The notes under the pieces are model-generated. The model worked only from the letters and a program-made list of their open reading frames with translations. It was not told the origin of the DNA and searched no databases. 64,000 nucleotides of DNA. Origin: Paralvinella palmiformis (taxonomy: Eukaryota > Annelida > Polychaeta > Terebellida > Alvinellidae). Shown here piece by piece: positions 58,932-62,891 of the stretch (positions within the stretch are counted from its first letter, which is position 1; each line of letters begins with the position of its first letter). The stretch lies in contig JAODUP010000513.1 of NCBI GenBank assembly GCA_025642065.1, positions 97,001 to 161,000 of the forward strand, given 5' to 3'. A program made the position numbers and the translations under genes.

Positions 58932-61013
58932 CACTGTGCGGTCGCCACAAACGACCACCGATTTACTGAGAATTGGTTGCCGATTGTGAACGAAGCCGAC
59001 GCGAACGAACGAGCGTACGTTATCTAAGATCTTCCGACGATTAAACAATTCGTCGTCTACCTGTTAAGATGAAGATTCACGTGGACGGACTAGAATATTA
59101 ACACCGATGATGAGTCAGCGGAATAACCGACCCGAGTCAGTGACGGGGAGGAGCCAGCCGTGATACGGATATCAAAACTCGGTCTCTGGATCTCATCAGC
59201 GTCCGATATTGATCACGAATTGTTTGCCACGAAAGACCGCGGTAACCACCATATTATCATTAACGGGTGCTTTCAGCAATCCAGACGAATGCCGCCGCCG
59301 TGGAGCGAAAAATGTAATACACCATCCATGGATCAGCGGCTCCGGTCTATCTGAGGCGATGTTGAACTTTAAAAACTTGTCGCCTTCGAAATTGAGCTTT
59401 TGTCGGCCAACATTCCGGAGCTCACTTGTTCTTAATTGACTTCAGTGGTCGCTCCCGGACGACAAGACCGGAATGGCATCCGGGTGTACTAGAGAATAGT
59501 TCTAGTACATTTAGTAGTCAGGTATACGAAATGGCGTAAAGGTTAAAAGACGGGAGGAAAACCTCAATGGTACTATTATCTATCAGGAGAGGTGGGGGGG
59601 GGGGCGTATTTCCTTGTTTCTAAAACAAACAATGGTACACCAACAAAAATACTGGCTGAGCTTCTTCTTTTTTTAACGTATTGTTGTTGCCGGCTAAAAA
59701 CATCGTATACCTCCTAAGGACATCAAAGCGTTTTGCTGGTAAATAACTTCCATACATCAATGCTGAATTAGCATTAGCACTGATAATGTCTGGCTGAGGG
59801 AAAAAAATTGGAGATTTAATCAAAATTCCAGCTACCGAATCAAAGCAAACCCACTGGTTAAAAAGTACCCACTGGTTAAGGGTTGGGGGTGGGCGAATGC
59901 ATTTGGGTTGGGTTGGGTTGGGGGGGGGAGCGAAGCTCATCACTCTCAAAACAGAGACGGATCAGCGATGATAAAACGGCATCATTATCTCATGATTATC
60001 TCGATTAGTTCAGAGTTACTTATGTAGTTAACAAAACTCTCTGTTAGTTTTAGGATAGACGTGTATATCTGACCGTATGGTAAAAAAATCGACAGATATT
60101 TTGTTCGTGTTAACATAGCAGCACATTAAATTATAATTCACATACACACACACACACACACACACAGAGAATGACACCTACGACCCTTGGATTTCAATCC
60201 AATTTCGCTTCCCCTGTTTATCATTTAGCACTAACTTTTATTGACATATTAAATATAAATTTCAAGTCATCTCTACCTGTACTTCTTTGCACGACGACTA
60301 TGGTATCCGCCAGGTGGCGTAGCCCAGTCAGTGACGACAGTTGTTTGTGTCGGCACCTGATATGATCGCGCTGACATCGGTATACACGTCGTCTGGGATC
60401 GTTTTGTGACAACCTTCTGGGTGATAGCAACCTGTGGCTGGACAAATGTCTCCTGTGGCATCTCCATCTTGCCGAATCCTGCCCTCTGATTGCGATGTGT
60501 TGGCGCTGACTGAGGTCGTCTTTTAACCTTAACATCCGGTGTCGGATCCATACGGTCTTTCCCGGGATCCTTCCGTTTGTCCATCCTGGCCTTCGTAGTC
60601 TTTTCACCGGATTCGTATGCCTCATCCCCGTCGGACATGCCGGCATCGGACATGCTGGCGTCCGACAAACAGTCGATTTCTCGCAGCAGTTCCGGATCAA
60701 TGGGCGTTCCGGATCGCAGATGGTTACACAGGTGTTGAATTTCGTCGGTCATCCCGTGTGACCGTCCCTGGTCGGGATCTTTCTCTATTCTGTCATCGGG
60801 ATCATCACCGCTGAGATTCAGACACGGCGCGCTGCCCATGTGGATCGGGGTGGCCGTGCGCGTTTCATTCTGGTTCACGTCAGCCTTGTGCCGGTGCAAC
60901 GTGACCACCTCCTTGTTGATGAACTCGATCCGATGCTGGATCTCATCCCACCAAGCGTCGTATCCGTCTCGTTGATGAGAGGACTGGGCGAGCGATTTGA
61001 TCGCGTACGACAT
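6574..61013 (-). CDS. NAV2-like: Neuron navigator (NAV/unc-53 family), whole spliced coding region
   Basis: Joined from 19 minus-strand coding exons (60277-61013, 39684-41329, 38921-38973, 38601-38624, 30901-30975, 17209-17292, 15209-15353, 13082-13242, 12483-12670, 11132-11282, 10328-10463, 9760-9854, 9366-9458, 9114-9207, 8851-8925, 8482-8653, 7674-8277, 7264-7470, 6574-6756). Total is 4923 nt, 1640 residues plus stop. Every border is AG/GT and every phase matches. Order in the protein: novel N-terminus, Ser-rich linker with the conserved blocks DDSSS and ISNPHAT, coiled coils (about 821-920 and 1039-1110), a basic Lys-rich block ending in LRSSF (about 965-980), and a C-terminal AAA-type ATPase (about 1254-1511). 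Known of the family: NAV proteins bind microtubule plus ends and actin regulators and act in axon guidance and cell migration. Inferred: this is the single invertebrate pro-orthologue of NAV1/2/3. Family assignment is near certain; the exact 5' end is not. Confidence 0.93.
6757..7263 (-). other. NAV last intron
   Basis: 507 bp, AT-rich, nothing recognised besides the splice sites. Confidence 0.85.
7264..7470 (-). CDS. NAV2-like: NAV C-terminal exon LYGRRAPWEDPSDWV
   Basis: 69 codons, acceptor CTTGTAG, donor CTG/GTAATT, phase 0/0. Encodes LYGRRAPWEDPSDWVIETYP, then WNKPGSGEWPTLLPLRPEDV and GYDTQG, equal in layout to LYGRRAPWEDPAKWVMDTYPW and LLQLRPEDVG of vertebrate NAV2. Ends EGDPL. Confidence 0.96.
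7674..8277 (-). CDS. NAV2-like: NAV AAA ATPase core exon (Walker B, sensor region)
   Basis: 604 nt, residues 1311-1511; acceptor TTATAG, donor GTAAAC. Contains TFNVDHKSSKELRQYLANIA, the Walker B strand NVIILDNLHHV (Asp about 1359, followed by Asn rather than Glu as in other NAVs), CPYIIGTMNQ (sensor region), LHHNFRWVLCANHMEPVKGF, the basic LGRFLRRN, and ETHSSSDVTIGPRLFLSCP, all hallmark NAV sequences. It ends LLEAVREGIQ. Identity to vertebrate NAV2 here is very high by eye. The family role is ATP-dependent action on microtubules and membranes; catalytic activity of this copy is inferred only. Confidence 0.97.
8482..8653 (-). CDS. NAV2-like: NAV AAA ATPase exon with Walker A
   Basis: 172 nt, acceptor TCACACAG, donor GTACGT. 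Encodes FETLIPKSIVQRYISLLMEH, then KRIILCGPSGTGKTFLAQ. GPSGTGKT (long-form residues 1290-1297) is a complete Walker A with the ATP-binding Lys and Thr. The preceding LIPK..QRY..LLMEH segment is characteristic of the NAV ATPase. The exon ends EYLVQ with an Arg codon split over the intron. Confidence 0.96.
8851..8925 (-). CDS. NAV2-like: NAV exon ELLPCGYLVGEN
   Basis: 75 nt, acceptor TATTTCAG, donor GTAAGT. Encodes SEIPELLPCGYLVGENTNIS and then ITLKG, nearly identical to ETPELLPCGYLVGENTTISVTVKG of vertebrate NAV2. Confidence 0.95.
9114..9207 (-). CDS. NAV2-like: NAV exon EYILRIDPVTNLGLNGDS
   Basis: 94 nt, acceptor TTTTCCAG, donor GTAAGT. Encodes EYILRIDPVTNLGLNGDSVL and CYNVTDIVRYKD (the last residue shared with the next exon), matching EYIIHVDPVSQLGLNSDSVLGYSIGEIKR. 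It fills the gap between the KTKW block and the LLPCGYLVG block. Confidence 0.94.
9295..9352. repeat. (CA)n(GA)n tract filling a short NAV intron
   Basis: Occupies over a third of the 158-bp intron 9208-9365, 13 bp from the donor of the 9366 exon. In the transcript it is (UC)n followed by (UG)n. Confidence 0.9.
9366..9458 (-). CDS. NAV2-like: NAV exon VSGKTKWDMLDSVVRR
   Basis: 31 codons, acceptor TTTACAG, donor GTGAGT, phase 0/0. Reads SEVLIGAISVSGKTKWDMLD, then SVVRRAFK, matching VSGKTKWDVLDGVVRRLFK, one of the most conserved NAV-specific blocks. The SGKTKW looks like a P-loop but is not the ATPase Walker A, which lies four exons later. Confidence 0.95.
9760..9854 (-). CDS. NAV2-like: NAV pre-ATPase exon DGRRITLSVFL
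   Basis: 95 nt, acceptor TCTTTCAG, phase 1 to 0. Encodes LMLTESPDRDGRRITLSVFL, matching the DGRxVxIxV strand of the NAV domain just before the ATPase. The frame requires the unusual donor GAG/GTCTGT. A stronger-looking GTGAGG lies five bases upstream (exon end 9765) but would shift the frame. Confidence 0.85.
10328..10463 (-). CDS. NAV2-like: NAV exon NEMVSLKADNDRL
   Basis: 136 nt, acceptor CATTCCAG, donor CTGG/GTGCGT. Finishes the second coiled coil (NEMVSLKADNDRLHRLV; vertebrate NEIEKLKAENDRLK) and then a Ser/Thr/Pro linker (SPTSPTPGES) with RLSLGDPSS. Ends in phase 1; G joins AC of the next exon to make Asp, giving SSLDLML, like SLDMLL in NAV2. Confidence 0.88.
11132..11282 (-). CDS. NAV2-like: NAV second coiled-coil exon
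   Basis: 151 nt, acceptor TTTTATAG, donor AAA/GTAAGA. Encodes LELQQQLHEKDMKLTEIRLE and then SLSSVHQLEQLRETMNRMK, equivalent to LRDKEMKLTDIRLEALSSAHQLDQLREAMNRM in NAV2/NAV3. Clear heptad pattern; expected dimerisation coiled coil N-terminal to the ATPase. Confidence 0.94.
12483..12670 (-). CDS. NAV2-like: NAV exon LRSSFSKAFSRKK
   Basis: 188 nt, acceptor TTTCTCAG, donor GTAAGT, phase 0 to phase 2. Begins LRSSFSKAFSRKKNGKGSS, matching LRSSFKQAFGKKKSxK of vertebrate NAVs, then SMSDAELDNQS (vertebrate SHSDIEEMTDSS) and a Ser/Pro-rich stretch with PTTPIKTSNSS. The basic beginning is one of the most conserved parts of the middle region. Confidence 0.93.
12750..12764 (-). CDS. Possible NAV 15-nt microexon (CKIYQ)
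   Basis: Fifteen bases flanked by ATATCCAG and GTAAAT, phase 0, lying in the 411-bp intron between KKNW and LRSSF. Inclusion would give NW-CKIYQ-LRSSF. Vertebrate NAV isoforms carry a short insert (VNE or VYE) at precisely this junction, and IYQ resembles VYE. The acceptor has a weak pyrimidine tract, so regulated inclusion is plausible. Supported by position and splice signals only. Confidence 0.4.
13082..13242 (-). CDS. NAV2-like: NAV exon with RHQSTDSVSSLNSMSS and poly-Lys block
   Basis: 161 nt, acceptor TGCTCCAG, donor GTAAGA. Encodes RHQSTDSVSSLNSMSSACS (vertebrate RQHSSDSVSSINSATSHSS) and ends with the Lys-rich DKKGKKKKNW block (vertebrate DSKKKKKKNW). The Trp is followed directly by LRSSF of the next constitutive exon, the position at which vertebrate NAVs include or skip a three-residue microexon. 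Confidence 0.93.
13243..15208 (-). other. NAV intron with a short coding-like frame
   Basis: About 2 kb. A 60-codon minus-strand frame at 14348-14530 (starts MLAVAASLAGTLSEGF) has balanced composition and an internal AAAG/GTAATT in phase 1 that would match the 13242 acceptor. It is not recognised and may be a transposon relic. Confidence 0.5.
15209..15353 (-). CDS. NAV2-like: NAV exon DSELAELRATIEALK
   Basis: Residues 874-921 plus one base; acceptor TTTTGCAG, donor GTAAGT. Starts DSELAELRATIEALKQQSG, equivalent to DSELNELRKTIELLKKQN of NAV2, then becomes Ser-rich with a conserved IRRQSSN (vertebrate IRRQHSS). Likely end of the first coiled coil and a phosphorylatable basic site. Confidence 0.92.
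15354..17208 (-). other. NAV intron
   Basis: 1.86 kb with a CA tract at 16842-16866 and a G run at 16254-16262. Nothing else seen. Confidence 0.8.
17209..17292 (-). CDS. NAV2-like: NAV coiled-coil exon (AHVVAAFEQSL)
   Basis: 28 codons between CTCCGCAG and GTAAGT. Reads AHVVAAFEQSLSNMTQRLQS..., matching vertebrate NAV AHLVAAFEQSLGNMTxRLQSLTMTAEQK almost residue for residue. Phase 0/0. It continues the coiled coil from the 30.9-kb exon across a 13.6-kb intron. Confidence 0.93.
18824..18907 (-). CDS. Possible NAV internal first exon D
   Basis: ATG at 18907 opens 28 codons (MAHNGDGSLPRGYRSFYDEM, then DDENDRMM) before an ATG/GTAGGT donor in phase 0, which fits the next NAV exon (17209-17292) and would give an 823-residue protein. 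A TATAAAA lies at 18946-18952, 39 bp upstream of the ATG, suggesting a promoter with a very short leader. The frame continues open past the donor to 18641, so the splice is not forced. No homologue is recognised, and phase agreement alone has a one-in-three chance. It is a candidate only. Confidence 0.3.
18946..18952 (-). promoter_or_regulatory. TATA box upstream of exon D
   Basis: TATAAAA on the minus strand 39 bp before the ATG at 18907. It sits in unique sequence, not in the (AT)n tract that begins 31 bp further upstream. Its relevance depends on exon D being real. Confidence 0.3.
22662..22778 (+). repeat. Dispersed repeat, copy 1
   Basis: Shares TGTCTCRGCAWGAAAAG, CGCYRCTC, and GCCAGTGCCTTAT..CRCACTGCT with 54209-54319, in the same order and spacing. 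Unknown family; perhaps an old transposable element fragment. Confidence 0.5.
22961..23003. repeat. (CT)n(TG)n microsatellite
   Basis: Dinucleotide tract in the 17293-30900 intron. Confidence 0.9.
28662..28791. repeat. Perfect 26-bp inverted repeat (foldback element)
   Basis: Left arm 28662-28687 (starts ACAGTTAATCTG) and right arm 28766-28791 are exact reverse complements, with a 78-bp spacer that contains further AGGTAAT/ATTACCT pairs. It is embedded between (TA)n 28625-28660 and (CA)n(TA)n 28793-28856. Could be a small MITE-like foldback or a hairpin expanded within a microsatellite. Confidence 0.75.
28793..28856. repeat. (CA)n(TA)n microsatellite
   Basis: Compound tract immediately right of the 26-bp inverted repeat. 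Confidence 0.9.
29214..29258. repeat. (CA)n microsatellite, 45 bp
   Basis: One of the longest pure CA tracts in the window. Confidence 0.9.
30901..30975 (-). CDS. NAV2-like: NAV first coiled-coil exon
   Basis: 25 codons, acceptor AACACAG, donor GTAAGT. Reads IRKLRRELDQAQEKVSTLTN..., a heptad-patterned segment nearly identical to vertebrate NAV2 IRKLRRELDASQEKV. Phase 0 on both ends, so it accepts either the 24-nt microexon (long forms) or exon C (short form), both of which end in Glu. A (GA)n tract lies 36 bp past its donor inside the intron. Confidence 0.93.
31698..31868 (-). CDS. NAV2-like: NAV candidate internal first exon C (short form)
   Basis: Begins at ATG 31868 (MTSRTMDTRGRLLEAF...), with a second ATG six codons in and an in-frame TGA six codons upstream. 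57 codons, then donor GAG/GTAGTT in phase 0. The peptide ends LEVAKLESE, which would join IRKLRREL of the next exon and extend the coiled coil. The result is an 877-residue protein with coiled coils and ATPase but no N-terminal linker. The sequence between is Ser/Arg-rich with RRRLSSHSD. A perfect TGACGTCA palindrome overlaps the start codon. Less likely, it is an internal cassette exon using the AAAACAG just upstream; the upstream stop and the lack of a pyrimidine tract argue for a first exon. Confidence 0.62.
31860..31867. promoter_or_regulatory. CRE-like palindrome TGACGTCA at exon C start
   Basis: Perfect 8-bp CREB/ATF-type site overlapping the ATG ACG TCA start codons of exon C. The same 8-mer also occurs at 18387-18394 and about 24797, so it may be chance. 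Confidence 0.25.
32765..32815. repeat. (TATC)n(TA)n microsatellite
   Basis: Tetranucleotide tract passing into a TA tract, intron 30976-38600. Confidence 0.9.
34319..34414. repeat. Compound (CT)n(CA)n(GA)n(CA)n microsatellite
   Basis: About 30 bp of CT, then CA, then GA, then CA. CT and GA arms are mutually complementary, so a single strand can fold back on itself. Intronic. Confidence 0.9.
34918..35075 (+). mobile_element. tRNA-derived SINE copy 2
   Basis: Plus-strand copy with box B GAGTTCGAATCTC, then CGGCGTGGGCATATCTGAAG, the conserved core (TTCATCTCTGACTTCGCTTC, ATTACC) and the 3' part CTCGGCCCATTTAGC...AAAAGTGGCCGTAAAAC. The box A half is deleted. Inside the 30976-38600 NAV intron, opposite orientation to the gene. 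Confidence 0.75.
35602..35855 (+). repeat. Degenerate minisatellite, about 22-24 bp unit
   Basis: Ten or so decayed copies of a unit like ATCAGCACCATGATCCAACC. Blocks ATATCAGCACC, GATGTCAGCACC, ATCACCGTGATCCAATCATG and GTACCATGATCCAACCATG recur at roughly regular spacing. No coding frame. Confidence 0.6.
38601..38624 (-). CDS. NAV2-like: NAV 24-nt microexon
   Basis: Eight codons, AEEKQNHE, between acceptor TTGAACAG and donor GTAAGT. It follows YST and precedes IRKLRREL. Vertebrate NAV2 has PEEKCQSE at exactly this place, so both content and length are conserved. Phase 0 on both sides means it could be skipped without a frame change. Confidence 0.85.
38921..38973 (-). CDS. NAV2-like: NAV exon encoding HGSSLSLVSS motif
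   Basis: 53-nt exon, too short for ORF detection, found by its protein motif. Acceptor TTCCAG, donor GTAAGT. With the last T of the preceding exon it reads L-HGSSLSLVSSSSSVYST, closely matching the VHGSSLSLVSS(T)SS(L)YST block found just before the coiled coil in vertebrate NAV1/2/3. It starts in phase 1 and ends in phase 0, fitting both neighbours exactly. Confidence 0.9.
39113..39206. repeat. Clustered CG/CA/TA microsatellites beside NAV exons
   Basis: Alternating CG, CA and TA tracts within the 710-bp intron between exons 38921-38973 and 39684-41329. Confidence 0.9.
39684..41329 (-). CDS. NAV2-like: NAV large central serine-rich exon
   Basis: Longest coding exon in the window, 1646 nt, residues 246-795 of the long form. 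Acceptor ATTTGCAG, donor GTAAGT. It begins with FDDSSSISSGDISDTI, the signature block of NAV2/NAV3, followed by STDDNITG. Further conserved islands are FGFRRP, TPSYQSLDRK, ISNPHAT, and repeated LQRS/TxSF motifs (LQRSDSFKST, LQRTNSFSHL). The remainder is low-complexity Ser/Thr/Pro/Gly/Asn sequence with basic patches, expected to be disordered and heavily phosphorylated, as in vertebrate NAVs where this region carries microtubule-binding and SH3-ligand sites. In vertebrates the matching region is split over many exons; here it is a single exon. Confidence 0.92.
41330..42182 (-). other. NAV intron between exon B and the shared exon
   Basis: 853 bp, of which about 200 are SINE copy 3 and its (TGAC)n neighbour. 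Confidence 0.75.
41791..41964 (-). mobile_element. tRNA-derived SINE copy 3 (most complete)
   Basis: About 174 bp. Head GCGCCTCCGTGGTCTAATTG carries box A, box B is GAGTTCGAATC, followed by the shared core and the tail GGGCCGATC/GGCCCATTTAGCC...CACAAAAGTGGTCATAAAAC. It ends against a (TGAC)n tract at 41757-41780. Located in the 853-bp intron between exon B and the shared 39.7-41.3 kb exon. Confidence 0.8.
42183..43129 (-). CDS. NAV2-like: NAV candidate alternative first coding exon B
   Basis: Opens with ATG at 43129 in a strong start context (ATCACCATGG) with an in-frame TAG four codons upstream. Encodes 315 codons plus two bases and ends at a TT/GTATGT donor. Phase 2 matches the acceptor of the 39684-41329 exon, giving FFDDSSS at the junction and a 1710-residue protein. 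A nearby GTAAGA four bases further on would break the frame. The peptide has a Gln/Phe/Pro-rich start, a long acidic Ser/Asp/Glu stretch (about residues 58-105), basic segments, and Cys pairs (CRCQPQC, CLRCSH) near its end. No known domain is recognised. An uninterrupted 340-codon frame, an antisense-independent acidic composition and the exact phase match support it as real coding sequence. It could instead be an internal exon using an acceptor at CGTGTAG, but an alternative promoter is simpler. Confidence 0.7.
46118..46159. repeat. (TA)n microsatellite, about 40 bp
   Basis: Pure TA tract in the exon B upstream intron. Confidence 0.9.
51926..51969. repeat. (CG)n(CA)n microsatellite
   Basis: Alternating purine-pyrimidine tract with Z-DNA potential; similar tracts occur at 3247-3282, 18304-18326 and 56638-56656. 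Confidence 0.9.
53038..53104. repeat. (ATC)n/(ACC)n trinucleotide tract
   Basis: Imperfect trinucleotide tract; it gives false poly-Met/Val reading frames on the minus strand. Confidence 0.9.
53441..53559 (-). mobile_element. tRNA-derived SINE copy 4 with target-site duplication
   Basis: Head GGCGCCTCCGTGGTCTAGCG with a good box A (TGGTCTAGCGG) and box B (GTTCGAATC), core to TTTGACTTTTTC, then an ATC-repeat end; the 3' part is missing. Flanked by a 14-bp duplication CGGAAAGAAGAYGA at 53427-53440 and 53560-53573 with one mismatch, showing retroposition. Lies in the 17-kb intron upstream of exon B. Confidence 0.8.
54209..54319 (+). repeat. Dispersed repeat, copy 2
   Basis: Partner of 22662-22778, with about 110 bp of alignable but diverged sequence. 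Same strand, 31 kb apart, both in NAV introns. Confidence 0.5.
56038..56104. repeat. (CT)n(TA)n microsatellite, about 65 bp
   Basis: Compound tract in the exon B upstream intron. Confidence 0.9.
59905..59928 (+). repeat. G-quadruplex-type GGGTT repeat
   Basis: Three GGGTT units followed by nine Gs, about 350 bp downstream of the exon A donor on the transcribed strand's complement. Confidence 0.7.
60277..61013 (-). CDS. NAV2-like: NAV candidate first coding exon A (long form)
   Basis: Encodes residues 1-245 of the long form, starting at the ATG at 61013-61011. An in-frame TAA lies two codons upstream, so translation cannot extend further 5' in this frame. A possible acceptor (pyrimidine-rich then AATCAG at about 61021-61035) could join an upstream noncoding exon. 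The donor reads AG/GTAGAG and leaves phase 2. AG plus the first T of the exon at 41329 makes Ser, giving SFDDSSSIS, the form seen at this site in vertebrate NAVs. The protein has an amphipathic start (about 18-50, WWDEIQHRIEFINKEV), a SDASMSDAGMSDGDE acidic-serine patch, a Lys/Arg-rich stretch and a TTCIP motif in basic context, which could be an EB-binding TxIP site. I do not recognise a named domain. It is assigned to NAV because of phase, strand and junction. Confidence 0.68.
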
Positions 61014-62847
61014 GATTTACGCTGATTGAAATCGGACAGAAGCGTCTCACCTGGTTGATAATTGACAGCGCATCAGTAGTATACGGACACACATACACAT
61101 AGAGAGATAGAGTGAGAGAGATCACACTGTCTCGTTGATGGCCCCCTCAAAAAAAAACCTCAACCGAACCAAACGTAGAAATATCCTTCGGAAATCTACG
61201 ATTTATTTCACATTCAGGTCAACCAGATGGCGAACCTGCCATCGTGCTTATAGCATTTAATAAGTTAACATCGGCCAACATCTGACTGCCATCTGGTCCT
61301 GGTGACGTAGGTAAATAAACCGATAAAGTAAACAAATCAATAAAACAGTCAAAGGTTCGCCTTTAATTATCCTAACTTCCGAACTAATCACACGTCCCGT
61401 TACCAGACCCACGACGACTCGTTCCTGATCAATGTCCGTTTATGGCTGCCTCGTCACCACTAATCGGCATAACGTATTCGACGAGTTGGATCGGATGTTT
61501 CGCGATTAAAGCTTCTCCGCTTCGTCTTCATCACCAATCCACCATCCTCGCAGAGTTCGGCATAAACAGACCAACTGTAGCGATACTCGGTCGGAAGACG
61601 AGATACGATCTCAACTAATTCTGGTGAAAAGTCAGCCGACTTCAAAGTTGTTATCTAATAATCAACACGACGTATGCACAACATATTCACGAATCGGTCA
61701 GCGTCATGCGTACGATGTAGATTACTGGTTAATGGGGTGCGCACCTCAGATATACCGAACAGAAACTAGCAGAGGTCCAACGTGCTCGGGTCAGCTGTCA
61801 ATCAACATCCTATAATGTGACAACAATGATTCCTTGACCGTCTTCTCATACGACCCAACGATCGGCCACGTCGGCGAACCGCCGGGTCTAGACAACTGAC
61901 CTGCCACCTGTCGGTGACTTCTCCAATCCAGTCACCTCACGGGATGACGGACGGCGAACTTGAAGTAATAATAACAACAATAACACGTGGTCGGGATGCC
62001 ACTTCCTTGATATACAGCGTCTCTTAACTAACTTCAAAGACGCCGACTATATCTATATATCGAAAGAGCTTCCTCTGACCACGGTTTGGTAGGTTGTGTC
62101 TTCTCGGCAATGTGTTACTCCAGTCTGAGCACATACCGACACCAACACACCAACGCACACACGCATATACAGACATTGACCCGTTAGCCTACCTAGGTCA
62201 TTGTCTGTCCATCACAAGCCGCCGACAACGATACACTTAGAAAACTCCATTGTAACACCTGAAGTCAGCCGCCAAGCCACAGGTTAGGTGAATCTCCTCC
62301 ACAGCATACGTTAACTTAAGTACATCGCATCGCGCCACACACACACACATTCATTGGCACACAGACGGCGAGAATCGGACTGGACCAGAGCGAATTCATC
62401 AACTCTAAGTTAGATGAAGCCCGGTAGTAGCACCGTATGGCGTCCTATAAGGTGATGTTCATGGTTGGAGGCCCCATCGTTGTGTCGGAGCTAGAGACCC
62501 CTGTGGCGTTAATCACCGCTCGTAGGACATACATAGACCCGAGGCTGACCATTAGCCTAGAAGGTAATCATCTTTATAAACAAGCTGACCGTGGCCATAC
62601 ACAACGGGGTATATACAAACATGTAATTAGCCCGAACCTGCCTCAAAGGTGAAGACATCACTTCAGCGTTTCTGCTCCTGTGTGTGTGTCTGTATGTGTG
62701 TGTGCGCGCGCGCGCGTTTCGGCGTATGCGCACGCGGACGGGCGTTGTCATGATCACCAGCTGTAGCTTTTAATGAGAGATCTACCACGAAGATAGAGTC
62801 CTGCCGGCCTACATAATCCGCAACTGTCTAGCCCGTGAAGATTATTT

Positions 62848-62891
<44 letters not shown>

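Larger units (their letters stand above)
43130..60276 (-). other. 17-kb NAV intron between candidate first exons A and B
   Basis: Contains SINE copy 4, dispersed repeat copy 2, many microsatellites and an unexplained 221-codon plus-strand frame at 50000-50665 that runs through a GT tract. No gene is recognised. The sequence just above 43130 would be exon B's promoter and is GC-richer than the rest, without a TATA box. Confidence 0.65.

Noticed and set aside
61460..61645. 61-codon minus-strand frame upstream of exon A
   Set aside because: Looks moderately coding-like but no convincing donor or homology; insufficient to call.
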